Positions 40,154 to 49,352 of a stretch of DNA of 64,000 nt are shown piece by piece (the first letter of the stretch is position 1; each line of letters opens with the position of its first letter). The stretch lies in NCBI GenBank assembly GCA_023229845.1, contig JALNYK010000005.1, forward strand, positions 1 through 64,000, read 5' to 3'. The translations under genes and the position numbers were made by a program. This DNA comes from Gallionella sp. (GTDB lineage: Bacteria; Pseudomonadota; Gammaproteobacteria; Burkholderiales; Gallionellaceae). The notes under the pieces were generated by a model. It did no database searches. It was not told the origin of the DNA and worked only from the letters and a program-made list of their open reading frames with translations.

Positions 40154-40477
40154 CTACGCTATCTCCACCGCACGCACCTCGAGCTCGACATTCAGGCGCG
40201 AGCGCACTGCGCTGAAGATCGCTGCAAGGTTGTCCATGCTGGGGTTGCCATGTTGCGACAGCATGCGGTGCAGGCTCTTGCTGGGTTTGTCGGTCATTTC
40301 CGCTAGTTGTTCGAAGCCTATCGTCGCGTTGACGAGGTCGCGCAGGATGAGGCGCGCGGTTTCTGGCTCGCCACTCAGAAACAGGGTTGCGGCTTCGTTG
40401 AGCAGCGCTTTGGCGAATTCCGGGTCGCGTTCGACGCGTTCGACCACGGTCTGTTTGAAGTTGCGTGTGAGTGCCAT
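40154..40477 (-). CDS. HigA-type antitoxin / HTH regulator
   Basis: 107 residues. The helix-turn-helix is in FEQLAEMTDKPSKSLHRMLS, followed by a short DNA-contacting region and ALTRNFKQTVVERVERDP at the N-terminus, as in addiction-module antidotes of the HigA-like group. ATG 40477 has AGAGG eight bases ahead; a GTG at 40486 is the alternative. It lies six bases after the broken toxin gene. Confidence 0.8.
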   Translation of the reverse strand: MALTRNFKQTVVERVERDPEFAKALLNEAATLFLSGEPETARLILRDLVNATIGFEQLAEMTDKPSKSLHRMLSQHGNPSMDNLAAIFSAVRSRLNVELEVRAVEIA

Positions 40478-40482
40478 GTCGT

Positions 40483-40837
40483 TCACCTCTTTCTCGATTC
40501 CGTTTTCTTTGTCTTCTTGCGCGCCTTGTATTCGGCGAGCAACTCTTTTGCCCGGTCTATGTCGCGCTGCTGTCCGCGCTTGGTTCCGCCCCCGAACAGG
40601 ATGATGAGCGTATCGCCATCCTTGGCCAGATAGATGCGGTAGCCCGGTCCCCAGTCGATGACGTATTCAGCCCATGCCGTCGAACCATTTCACGCTGGAG
40701 GTATTGCCCAGCTCCAGGCGCAACTTCGCGGTGACGACCTTGGCGGCCGCATGGACATCGAGGCTGTCGAACCACGACTTGTAAGGGTTCGACCCGTCTT
40801 TGCGAAGGTATTCTTCGACTGAGATATTTATATGCAA
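40483..40837 (-). pseudogene. HigB/RelE-type toxin gene with a frameshift
   Basis: Reading the minus strand from a TTG near 40837, the first part gives EEYLRKDGSNPYKSWFDSLD and then KLRLELGNTSSVKWFDGMG before a TGA. Shifting by one base restores EYVIDWGPGYRIYLAKDGDT and ILFGGGTKRGQQRDID up to the stop at 40483. Total length (355 bases) is one more than a multiple of three, as expected for a single-base insertion near 40672. Together the halves make a typical HigB toxin. Either a true loss-of-function mutation or a sequencing error. Confidence 0.75.
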
Positions 40838-40941
40838 ATAGTAACTAATAGGTTACCAAGCAGCAAGGGAGATTTTGGCCGTTATGGTCTTGCCCCTTTG
40901 GTATCATGGCGGCCTTTCCGGCAACACTCCCGCAGTCCAGA

Positions 40942-42939
40942 ATGTTAAGCAAACTCAATGAAGTACAGCGCGATGCCGCGTCCTACCTCGGCGGCCCCCT
41001 GTTGGTGCTGGCCGGGGCGGGCAGCGGCAAGACGCGCGTGATTACCCACAAGATCGCCTATCTGGTCGAGGAGTGCGGTTATGAGGCGCGCAACATCGCG
41101 GCGATCACTTTCACCAACAAGGCGGCCACCGAGATGCGCGAGCGCGTCGCCACGCTGCTGCCGGGCAGCAGGTCCAAGGGGCTGGTGGTTAGCACTTTCC
41201 ATTCGCTGGGGATGAACATTCTGCGTGCCGAGGCGGGACTGCTGGGTTACAAGCCGAAGTTTTCCATTTTCGATTCCAGCGACAGTTGGAAGATATTGAG
41301 CGAGCTGACCAATTCCGGCGACAAGCAGGAAATACGCGACTTGCAGACGCAAATATCGAACTGGAAGTCGGCCTTCATTTCGCCGGCGCAGGCGGGCGAG
41401 CAGGGCGGGAGCGATGAGGCGCAGGTGCAGGCGCGCGTCTATGCTCGCTATCAGGAGACGCTGCGCGCCTATCAGGCGGTGGATTTCGACGACCTGATTC
41501 ACCTGCCGGTGGTGCTGTTCAAGGAGCATCCGGAGGCGCTGGAGCGCTGGCAGCACCGGCTGCGCTACCTGCTGATCGACGAATATCAGGACACCAACGA
41601 TTGCCAGTACCAGTTGACCCGCCTGCTGGCCGGCGTCCGTGCGGCGTTCACCGCGGTGGGCGACGACGATCAGGCGATCTATGCATGGCGCGGCGCGAGC
41701 ATCGAGAACTTGCATAACTTGCGCAACGACTACCCCAGTCTGCGCGTGATCAAACTGGAACAGAACTACCGTTCGTCGCAGCGTATCCTCAAGGTGGCGA
41801 ACCACCTGATCAACCACAACACCAAGGTGTTCGAGAAGCATCTGTGGAGCGATCACGGCATCGGCGATCCGATTCGCATCTATGCCGCGCGCGACGACGA
41901 GCACGAGGCCGAGAGCGTGGTGATGAAGTTGATGGCGCACAAGTTCGAGCACCGCACGCGCTTCGCCGATTACGCCATCCTGTACCGCAGCAATTATCTG
42001 GCGCGCGCGTTCGAGGAGCAGCTGAGAGCTCAGCGCGTGCCGTACACCGTCAGCGGCGGCACCTCGTTCTTCGACAAGGCGGAGATCAAGGACATCCTCT
42101 CCTACCTGCGGCTGATCGCGAATACGGACGACGACCCGGCCTTCATCCGCGCGATCACCACGCCCAAGCGCGGCATCGGCAACGCCACGCTGGAGAAGCT
42201 GGGCAGTTACGCCGGTTCGCGCAAGATCAGCCTGTTCGAGGCGGCGTTCGAGTCGCCCATGGTCGACGAACTGCCTCCGCGCCAATACGAAGACCTGATG
42301 CTGTTCTGTAAATTTATCAATCGCATCGAGGATCGCGCCGAGGCCGATCCTTGCGGCGAACTGCTGGACGAGTTACTGCGCGCGATCAACTACGAAACCT
42401 GGCTGTACGATTCGCATGAGTCGCGGCAAGCCGAGGCCAAGTGGAAAAACGTCGAGGATTTCATCGGCTGGATTAAGCGCAAGGCCGAGGCGGACGAGAA
42501 ATCGCTGATCGCGATGGTGCAGACCATCGCGCTGATCAATATGCTGGAAGGCAAGGACGAGGAGCCCGATGCGGTCACGCTGTCCACGCTGCATGCCGCC
42601 AAGGGACTGGAGTTCCCGCATGTGTTCATCGTCGGCGTGGAGGAAGACATCCTGCCGTTCCGCGACAGCGACGAGAAGGGCATCGAAGAGGAGCGCCGGC
42701 TGATGTATGTAGGCGTCACGCGCGCCGAGCGCAGCCTGCAGATCAGCTATTGCAACCGGCGCAAGCGTGGCAAGGACTGGAATGCCTGCGAACCGAGCCG
42801 TTTTCTGGATGAAATGCCGGAGAGCGAGTTGGTCTATGCCGGTGGCCATGCGGATGCCGTACCCACCGTGACCAAGGACGAGGGCATGGACAAGCTGGCG
42901 CGGCTGAAGGCGATGCTGAACAAGTCCTCCGGGGAATAG
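40942..42939 (+). CDS. rep: Rep/UvrD-type superfamily 1 DNA helicase
   Basis: 665 residues. Motifs I to VI in order: LAGAGSGKTRVITHKI, ITFTNKAATEM, IDEYQDTN, GDDDQAIYAWRGA, LEQNYRSS, TLHAAKGLEF and MYVGVTRAERSL. Length and sequence favour Rep, the 3'-5' helicase that helps replication forks, over UvrD. ATG 40942 starts LNEVQRDAASYL as in relatives; the longer opening at 40906 adds an unlikely leader. Housekeeping, marking the end of the accessory segment. Confidence 0.95.
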   Translation: MLSKLNEVQRDAASYLGGPLLVLAGAGSGKTRVITHKIAYLVEECGYEARNIAAITFTNKAATEMRERVATLLPGSRSKGLVVSTFHSLGMNILRAEAGLLGYKPKFSIFDSSDSWKILSELTNSGDKQEIRDLQTQISNWKSAFISPAQAGEQGGSDEAQVQARVYARYQETLRAYQAVDFDDLIHLPVVLFKEHPEALERWQHRLRYLLIDEYQDTNDCQYQLTRLLAGVRAAFTAVGDDDQAIYAWRGASIENLHNLRNDYPSLRVIKLEQNYRSSQRILKVANHLINHNTKVFEKHLWSDHGIGDPIRIYAARDDEHEAESVVMKLMAHKFEHRTRFADYAILYRSNYLARAFEEQLRAQRVPYTVSGGTSFFDKAEIKDILSYLRLIANTDDDPAFIRAITTPKRGIGNATLEKLGSYAGSRKISLFEAAFESPMVDELPPRQYEDLMLFCKFINRIEDRAEADPCGELLDELLRAINYETWLYDSHESRQAEAKWKNVEDFIGWIKRKAEADEKSLIAMVQTIALINMLEGKDEEPDAVTLSTLHAAKGLEFPHVFIVGVEEDILPFRDSDEKGIEEERRLMYVGVTRAERSLQISYCNRRKRGKDWNACEPSRFLDEMPESELVYAGGHADAVPTVTKDEGMDKLARLKAMLNKSSGE

Positions 42940-42942
42940 ACC

Positions 42943-43764
42943 ATGCGAGAAGCGGCGCAACCGACAGAATTGAGACAGGCCGCGCTGCACTGGCTGGGGG
43001 AATGCGACGCGGTGAAGAAGGCCGAAGGCGTGCGACGTCTGGCGCAGGCATGGGCGGCGGGCAAGGTCGGGCTGGACGGCGAGGCTGAGTTGGTCGCGAT
43101 TCAAACTGTCCCCGGCTATCCGGAAAGGCCCGAACTGGTGTTGCCGCGCGCGGTGAAACGCCGCGCGATGAACACGCCGGAAGGGCGTGCGGCGATGGTC
43201 CATGCGCTGGTGCATATCGAGTTCAATGCGATCAATCTGGCGCTGGACGCGGTCTGGCGTTTTCCCGGCATGCCGCGCGCGTACTATGCCGACTGGCTGC
43301 AGGTCGCCGACGAGGAGGCGCTGCACTTCACGTTGCTGGCCGATCACCTGAAAGAACTGGACTATGCCTACGGCGACTTTCCAGCGCACAACGGCCTGTG
43401 GGATATGGCGGTCAAGACGCAGCACGATGTGTTGGCGCGCATGGCGCTGTTGCCCCGGACGATGGAGGCACGCGGGCTGGACGTCACGCCGGGTTTGCGC
43501 GCCAAGTTGATGCAGGCGGGCGACATCGCCGTCGGCGGCATCATGGACATCATCCTGCGCGATGAAATCGGCCATGTCGCCATCGGCAACCGCTGGTACG
43601 GCTGGCTGTGCGAACGGCGCGAACTGGAGCCGGTCGCGACCTATGCGCAACTTGCCGCAGAACATAAAGCGCCGCCGCTACGCGGCCCGTTCAATCTGGA
43701 AGCGAGACGCGCGGCGGGATTCAGCGAACAGGAGCTGGCCGCGCTATCGATCGGGCATGAATAG
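42943..43764 (+). CDS. Ferritin-like DUF455 family protein
   Basis: 273 residues, mostly helical. Possible di-iron ligands appear in HALVHIEFNAINLALDA, ADEEALHFTLLADHL and ILRDEIGHVAIGNRW (Glu and Glu-x-x-His pairs), the ferritin-like pattern of DUF455. Its role is not known; links to tRNA hydroxylation-type enzymes are by fold only. It follows rep by three bases, so it is probably co-transcribed. Confidence 0.85.
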   Translation: MREAAQPTELRQAALHWLGECDAVKKAEGVRRLAQAWAAGKVGLDGEAELVAIQTVPGYPERPELVLPRAVKRRAMNTPEGRAAMVHALVHIEFNAINLALDAVWRFPGMPRAYYADWLQVADEEALHFTLLADHLKELDYAYGDFPAHNGLWDMAVKTQHDVLARMALLPRTMEARGLDVTPGLRAKLMQAGDIAVGGIMDIILRDEIGHVAIGNRWYGWLCERRELEPVATYAQLAAEHKAPPLRGPFNLEARRAAGFSEQELAALSIGHE

Positions 43765-43876
43765 CGTATGAGATGCTGGCAGAATACAATCCAGACAGGA
43801 TGGAAAAGCAGTCCGAACGCGCCCCGTTTCCTGAATTCGCCGAATCCGTGATCGATCCAAACTCGCAAACGACCCG

Positions 43877-45397
43877 ATGGCAACTTACAACCCTTTGTCT
43901 TTAATCAAGTCTATCGAGTGGGCGAAGCAGCTTGGCGTGGCCGCGTTCTACGCTTTGTTGATCTATATTGGCGATTCGTTCTTCGAAAGCGATGCCGTTA
44001 TCGCTCATCTCGAACTGGCAAGCGGCTTTGCGTTGGCAGCGCTGCTGATCGGCGGGCAACGATATGTCGTGGGTGTGCTCCTCGGCGCTGCCATGGCTCA
44101 TATGGTTCTGGGCGCCGCCATATGGGAAATCGCCATCGTTGCAACGAGCGACGCATTGCAAGCCTTGTGCGGCATTTGGTTGTTGATGCATGAAGAAAAG
44201 TTCGATTTGCGTGTCCAATCGTTGCGCGATTACTTCAGGTTGATTCTGCTGGGCGGCTGCATAAGCATTGCCATTAGCGCGCTGGTTGCGAATACGTTAT
44301 TGCTGTTCTTCGGATTTGTTGCTTACGAAGACGTCGCCAGCAGCATCCTTCACTGGTGGATGAGCGATACGCTCGGTGTCATTCTGGTTACCCCTTTGAT
44401 ACTGGTTTGGTGGGGGACTAAATGCAATTGGCATGAAGCAAGGCAGATGGTTGAAGCCGTCTTGCTGCTGGGATTGACGATACTGGTGGGACAAATCGTT
44501 TTTCTCGATTGGATGCACGATATTGCAGGATCGACAGCCAAGAGCTACTGGATGTTTATGCTGATCACCTGGGTGGCCATGTTTCTTGGGACGCGCGGAA
44601 CAACGGTCGCTTTGCTCGCGGTGGCTGTTCAGGCGTTGTTCGGCGCAACGCAGGGGGTGGGATATTTCGCCGATGATATCGAACAGGTGAGTCTGCTCAA
44701 TTACTGGTTCTATATATTGACGTTATCCCTGGTCGGAATGTCGCTGGCTACTTATGTACACGAAATAAAACAAGCTAACTTTGCCGTTGCCCATCGCGAT
44801 GCGCTGATACGTGAGATCCATCACCGCATCAAAAACAATATTCAGGGCATCACCGGCTTGCTGCGCCAGCTTGCGGAAAAACAGCCGAATATCAGAGAGG
44901 ATATCGATCAAACCATCGGTCAGGTGCAAAGTATCGCGACGATCCATGGTCTGCAGGAGCGTACCGCGGTGGACGATGTCGAATTGAGCGAACTGGTTTG
45001 TGCTGTGGCGAGCGGGGTCGGTTCGTTATGGGGTAGTGCAATTCATGTCGAAGTTCCCCCGGGCTGGAAACCCTATGTCGTCGACGCTGCCGAGACAGTG
45101 CCATTGGCGCTGATATTGAACGAACTGCTGTCGAATGCCATCAAGCATGGAGAACAAGCTGGACCGGTCAATGTTGCGCTCAAGCATGGGCGTGTTCTGG
45201 ATTTTGTTCATGTCGTTATCCGCAATGCCGGCCAATTACCGCCCAATTTCGAGCGCGATACCGGCACCGGAATGCAGTTGGTAAAATCGCTGTTGCCAAG
45301 AGAAGGCGCCAGGATATCCTGGCATCGCCGGGGCAATACAGTGATTACCTTGCTGAAGTTGGAGCCGCCCGTCATTACTTCCGGTCATGAATCATGA
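43877..45397 (+). CDS. MASE1-type membrane sensor histidine kinase (HisKA_2)
   Basis: 506 residues. About eight membrane helices (residues 15-300) form a MASE1-like sensor; the cytoplasmic part has the HisKA_2 phosphoacceptor block IREIHHRIKNNIQGITGLLR and a degenerate ATPase domain with ILNELLSNAIKHGE and DTGTGMQLVKSLL. It overlaps the response regulator by four bases and presumably phosphorylates it. The signal is unknown. The GGATGGAAAAG region upstream may include its promoter. Confidence 0.88.
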   Translation: MATYNPLSLIKSIEWAKQLGVAAFYALLIYIGDSFFESDAVIAHLELASGFALAALLIGGQRYVVGVLLGAAMAHMVLGAAIWEIAIVATSDALQALCGIWLLMHEEKFDLRVQSLRDYFRLILLGGCISIAISALVANTLLLFFGFVAYEDVASSILHWWMSDTLGVILVTPLILVWWGTKCNWHEARQMVEAVLLLGLTILVGQIVFLDWMHDIAGSTAKSYWMFMLITWVAMFLGTRGTTVALLAVAVQALFGATQGVGYFADDIEQVSLLNYWFYILTLSLVGMSLATYVHEIKQANFAVAHRDALIREIHHRIKNNIQGITGLLRQLAEKQPNIREDIDQTIGQVQSIATIHGLQERTAVDDVELSELVCAVASGVGSLWGSAIHVEVPPGWKPYVVDAAETVPLALILNELLSNAIKHGEQAGPVNVALKHGRVLDFVHVVIRNAGQLPPNFERDTGTGMQLVKSLLPREGARISWHRRGNTVITLLKLEPPVITSGHES

Positions 45398-45999
45398 GTG
45401 CAAGCGCAAATTCTGAAACGACAATATTGCTGGTCGATGATGACCGATTGGTGCTGTCTACCCTTTCCATGGGATTGGTCAGATCGGGTTATCGAGTCAT
45501 TACCGCCTCATCGACGGATGATGCGGAAGCATTGCTGGCCAGTGGCGAGCGCCCCGATCTGGCTATTCTCGATGTCAAAATGCCGGGAGCGAGCGGGCTG
45601 GAGCTGGCTGAACGGCTGCGTTCTCTGGATCATATTCCGTTCATGCTGCTGACGGCTTACAGCGATCAGGGGACCGTCGATCGGGCGGCTGCATGTGGCG
45701 CACTGGGCTATCTGGTCAAGCCGGTCGATACGCCGCAGCTGATACCGGCCATCAAGGCCGCTTTGGCGCGCGCCAAGGATATCAACGGCCTGGAAGCGAT
45801 CGAACGACAGTTGCAAAGAGCGCTCAATAACGAACGCGAGATCAGCATTGCGATCGGAATAACCATGGTGCAGTATCGCCTGGATCGCAAGGCGGCTTTC
45901 GAGTTGTTGCGGAGAACTGCTCGCAGCCAGAGCCGCAAGCTGGCGGAGCTTGCTTCGGATATCATCGGCGCGAGCGAAGCCCTGAATCTTGGGCCATAG
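45394..45999 (+). CDS. Response regulator with ANTAR RNA-binding output
   Basis: 201 residues. Receiver domain with DDD at the start (LLVDDDRLVL), phosphoacceptor in LAILDVKMPGASG, conserved Thr/Ala in LLTAYSD and Lys in LVKPVDTP. Residues 140-195 are an ANTAR domain (ISIAIGITMVQYRLDRKAAF), which binds paired RNA hexaloops to prevent termination. Partner of the preceding kinase. Its RNA target is not identified. Confidence 0.92.
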   Translation: MSASANSETTILLVDDDRLVLSTLSMGLVRSGYRVITASSTDDAEALLASGERPDLAILDVKMPGASGLELAERLRSLDHIPFMLLTAYSDQGTVDRAAACGALGYLVKPVDTPQLIPAIKAALARAKDINGLEAIERQLQRALNNEREISIAIGITMVQYRLDRKAAFELLRRTARSQSRKLAELASDIIGASEALNLGP

Positions 46000-46206
46000 G
46001 CTCGGAAGAATTCGGCCCCGGGCAATTGCTCAGGGAATTTCGATTGATTTGTTGTGGCCGGCGTAGTATGTTTGAATCAAATTCGGTTCGCCCTTGACCC
46101 CGGCCGCCGCCTCAGCGAGACCCAGAACACGTCTCTGAATCTTCCCCGTTATGATTTTTCCAGTGACGGGATACGACGAAGAATGCCCAAAAGGCTGGAG
46201 ACGAAC

Positions 46207-46689
46207 ATGTTCTGTCATTTCACCGCTTGTTTTCCAAACCGACTGTCGACTCATGCTTGCCGCCGCATGAGCGCGCTTGCTGCTGTGCAAGTTCGGACAA
46301 ATAGCCGCAGTGTGCAAAACGGCTTCAGTTTGATTGAGTTGATGGTTGCCGTGGCGATAGTCGGCATCCTTGCCGCCGTCGCCTTGCCCAGCTACCAGAG
46401 CTATGTCGTCAAAGGCAATCGTGCTGCCGCGCAGGCATTCATGGCGGATGTGGAGAATCGCGAGAAACAGTATCTGCTCGATGCCCGAAGCTATGCGGCT
46501 GACTTGTCCACGCTGGGGATGTCCATGCCTACCGACGTGTCGAATTTCTATACGATGACGATCACTGTCTCAGCGGCTCCTCCGGTCTTCACCCTCACGG
46601 CAACGCCCATCGCGGGCACCAAACAGGAAAGCGACGGCGCTTTAACACTGGACAGCAGTGGCGCAAAGACACCCGCCGATAAGTGGTAG
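46207..46689 (+). CDS. pilE: Type IV pilin-like protein (PilE type)
   Basis: 160 residues. Class III signal cleaved at NG|FSLIELMVAVAIVGILAAVA, leaving Phe1 and Glu5 as in type IV pilins; the globular part is short with no Cys pair. The leader is unusually long (about 38 residues) if ATG 46207 is used; this is favoured because GGAG lies eight bases ahead, while the ATG at 46267 has none. First gene of the minor-pilin operon. Major pilin or PilE-like minor pilin cannot be told apart here. Confidence 0.85.
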   Translation: MFCHFTACFPNRLSTHACRRMSALAAVQVRTNSRSVQNGFSLIELMVAVAIVGILAAVALPSYQSYVVKGNRAAAQAFMADVENREKQYLLDARSYAADLSTLGMSMPTDVSNFYTMTITVSAAPPVFTLTATPIAGTKQESDGALTLDSSGAKTPADKW

Positions 46690-46693
46690 CGAA

Positions 46694-47158
46694 ATGAACG
46701 CCAAACGACACTCTTCCGGCTTCACGTTGACCGAGTTGCTCGTGGCGGTGGCCATACTCGGCATACTGGCCGGTCTTGCGGTTCCCAGCTTCAGATCGCT
46801 CACCCAGAGCCAGCAGGTTAAAACCGCCAGCTTCGAACTGTTCGCCGCGCTCAGTCTGGCCAGGAGCGAGGCCATCAAACGTAATGGCAACGTCACCGTG
46901 ACACCCGTCGCAGGGGGCTGGCAGGCCGGCTGGAATACCACTTCCGGCGCTACGACCATCAGCACGCATGGCGTCCTCAGAGGAACGGTCGTGACCGGCG
47001 GCCCAGCCAGCGTGGTCTATGCCAGAACCGGCAGAATCGTCGGAGCGACTGCACCATCTTTTCAGGTCGACAATGAAACGACGGCGACGTCAAACGTGCG
47101 TTGCATCAGGATCGATCTGAGCGGGATGCCTCGCACTGTCAAGGGGATATGCTCATGA
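46694..47158 (+). CDS. fimT: Minor pilin FimT/GspH
   Basis: 154 residues, leader MNAKRHSSG then FTLTELLVAVAILGILAGLA. The GspH-like body has ALSLARSEAIKRNGNVTV. FimT/FimU proteins form part of the tip complex that primes pilus assembly, and in some species bind DNA for uptake. It is four bases after pilE and overlaps pilV. Confidence 0.9.
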   Translation: MNAKRHSSGFTLTELLVAVAILGILAGLAVPSFRSLTQSQQVKTASFELFAALSLARSEAIKRNGNVTVTPVAGGWQAGWNTTSGATTISTHGVLRGTVVTGGPASVVYARTGRIVGATAPSFQVDNETTATSNVRCIRIDLSGMPRTVKGICS

Positions 47159-47697
47159 ACATGAACCGTAACAGCGGTTTCAGCCTGATCGAGGTATTGG
47201 TCACCATCGTCATCCTGATGGTCGGATTGCTGGGATTGGCCGGTTTGCAGGGCAGGGCGCTGACCTCGCAGATGGAGTCGTACCAACGCTCGCAGGCGCT
47301 GATATTGCTGAAAGATATGGTGGATCGTATCAATGCCAATCGCAAGAATGCGGCTTCTTATGTGACGAATTTGAATCCGGCCGTTTCTTGTCCGGTAACG
47401 GGGGCGGGAAGTTCGGTTGCCAGTACGGATCTGTCTGAATGGTGCAATTCGCTGCTGGGAGCCGCCGAAGTGCAAGGTACGGCAAATGTTGGTGCGATGA
47501 TAGGCGCACGGGGCTGCATAACCCAGACTGTTGCACCGGCGAGCGGTGTCCCTAGCCAATATCTGGTCGCCGTGGCATGGCAGGGGTTGAATAGCACTGC
47601 CATCCCAACCATAACTTGCGGGCAAAACCAGTATGGCGCCAACGATGCCTTGCGCCGTGTGGTTGCACTTCCCGTCGTCATCGCGGACTTGAATTGA
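47155..47697 (+). CDS. pilV: Minor pilin PilV
   Basis: 180 residues, leader MNMNRNSG then FSLIEVLVTIVILMVGLLGL. LILLKDMVDRINANRKNA is the conserved helix of PilV. ATG 47155 is chosen over 47149 and 47161 because AAGGGG is eight bases upstream and the ATGA overlaps the fimT stop. Confidence 0.92.
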   Translation: MNMNRNSGFSLIEVLVTIVILMVGLLGLAGLQGRALTSQMESYQRSQALILLKDMVDRINANRKNAASYVTNLNPAVSCPVTGAGSSVASTDLSEWCNSLLGAAEVQGTANVGAMIGARGCITQTVAPASGVPSQYLVAVAWQGLNSTAIPTITCGQNQYGANDALRRVVALPVVIADLN

Positions 47698-47698
47698 T

Positions 47699-48757
47699 AT
47701 GAACTCATTTAGAGGCCTGCAGACTTTGACAAACCGGCAAACCCAGAGTGGTCTGTCGCTGGTCGAACTCATGATCTCCATTACCATTGGTTTGCTCATT
47801 CTTTCTGCGCTGACCACGCTATTTGTCAATCAGAGCAAGACACGCAGCGAACTGGATAAGTCGAATCGCATGATAGACAACGGTCGTTATGCTTTGGAGT
47901 TGCTGACTGAAAATTTGAGGATGGCTGGTTTCTATGGAAACTACTTACCCAGTGGCGCGCCCACAATCACTCCTGATTCCTGTAGCTTGGCGACTATTAC
48001 CGGCTCTGCGACGAACCTCGATGTGCTTCGCCATCATGTGCAAGGCTACAACGCAGCGGCGCAGACAAGTCAAATCGCAAGTGCAAGCCTGCCAACGTCC
48101 TGTGGTTTTACTTACACGGCCGGTAGCGCCACCTCGTTAAATCCCGGCAGCGACATACTGGTGCTGCGGCGCGTCAGCACAGCAACGCCTGTCGCCGCTG
48201 CAAATGCGGCGGCAGCGCCCAATAGTGCCGCTACGATTTATTTTCAGGTGTCGAATTGCACGACCGATGCCAGTTATCAGATGGTCTCGGGCGCCGGGCC
48301 TTTTACTGCCTTTCATGACAAGGATTGCGCGACGACTGCGAGTCTGCGGCCATTCATCGTGCAGATATATTTTGTATCGTCCAGCAACAACGCGGGAGAT
48401 GGCATTCCCACGCTGAAGAGAATCGATCTCGATCAGGCTACCGGTGCATTTGTGACCACGCCATTGGTCGAGGGGATCGAATACATGCAGGTCGATTACG
48501 GATTGGATGCCGATGCCGACGGGGCTGCCGACAGTTACATCGCCACTCCCGCGGCTGCGAACTGGCCGAACATCGTGTCGGTGAAGCTCAACATCATCGC
48601 CAGAAACATCGAGACAAGCGCGGGACACACCGACACCAAAAGTTATGTGCTCGGTAGTGCCGGCACATTCGGGCCTTTCGCTGACGCTTACAAGCGTCAT
48701 GCTTATACCCAGGTTGTTCGCTTGATCAACCCATCCGGGCGGAGGGAAGTGCCATGA
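47699..48757 (+). CDS. pilW: Minor pilin PilW
   Basis: 352 residues, leader ending QSG then LSLVELMISITIGLLILSAL (Leu instead of Phe at position 1, as in many PilW). MIDNGRYALELLTENLRMAG and GIEYMQVDYGLDADADGAAD are family blocks. Part of the PilVWX-Y1 priming complex. It starts one base after pilV ends and overlaps pilX. Confidence 0.93.
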   Translation: MNSFRGLQTLTNRQTQSGLSLVELMISITIGLLILSALTTLFVNQSKTRSELDKSNRMIDNGRYALELLTENLRMAGFYGNYLPSGAPTITPDSCSLATITGSATNLDVLRHHVQGYNAAAQTSQIASASLPTSCGFTYTAGSATSLNPGSDILVLRRVSTATPVAAANAAAAPNSAATIYFQVSNCTTDASYQMVSGAGPFTAFHDKDCATTASLRPFIVQIYFVSSSNNAGDGIPTLKRIDLDQATGAFVTTPLVEGIEYMQVDYGLDADADGAADSYIATPAAANWPNIVSVKLNIIARNIETSAGHTDTKSYVLGSAGTFGPFADAYKRHAYTQVVRLINPSGRREVP

Positions 48758-49284
48758 TCCTATTACATAAACAGCGTGGCAGTACCCTGTTGGTGGCTCT
48801 AGTAATGCTGGTGCTGCTGACGCTGATCGCGCTTTCCGCAATGAATGCCACGACGACCAGCATTCAGGTGGTCGGGAATGCACAATTCCGCGAGGAAACG
48901 AATGCCGCTGCGCAACAGGCCATCGAGGGCGTGATCAGCAGCAACTTCACTGCCGCTCCTGCTGCGTCGTCCGTTGTGGTGTCTTTCGGTGCGGCAAATT
49001 ACACCGTAAATGTCGATACACCTACTTGTACGAGTTCGCTCGGACTGAGCAATGACATGCTTAATCCTCTCATTGCGGCTGACGCCGTTTGCCTCGGCAG
49101 CGCTACTGCGGTCAACACCGGGATCATGGTCTCCGGTGTGGCGGCGGCGCCAACCGGGCAATCGTGGTGCTATCAACAAAACTGGGATGTCAGTGCCTCA
49201 GTCAGCGATAGCGACACCGGGTCGAGCACAACCGTGCATCAGGGCATATTTACCCGGGTGCCTGCCGGGACGGAGTGTCCATAG
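48754..49284 (+). CDS. pilX: Minor pilin PilX
   Basis: 176 residues. HKQRGSTLLVALVMLVLLTL is a PilX-type N-terminus without the usual Glu5 context, followed by the family block MNATTTSIQVVGNAQFREET. Four Cys occur in the C-terminal half. ATG overlaps the pilW stop. Confidence 0.9.
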   Translation: MILLHKQRGSTLLVALVMLVLLTLIALSAMNATTTSIQVVGNAQFREETNAAAQQAIEGVISSNFTAAPAASSVVVSFGAANYTVNVDTPTCTSSLGLSNDMLNPLIAADAVCLGSATAVNTGIMVSGVAAAPTGQSWCYQQNWDVSASVSDSDTGSSTTVHQGIFTRVPAGTECP

Positions 49285-49352
49285 CAGCGTTCTTCCGGCT
49301 GTTTGCCGATATGCTAATGGTTGATCTTATAGTGCAGTTTGGAGGTGTCCTT

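Noticed and set aside
46000..46206. Cyclic di-GMP riboswitch before the pilin operon
   Set aside because: The conserved GEMM core (GGTGACGCAAAGCC-like) is absent.
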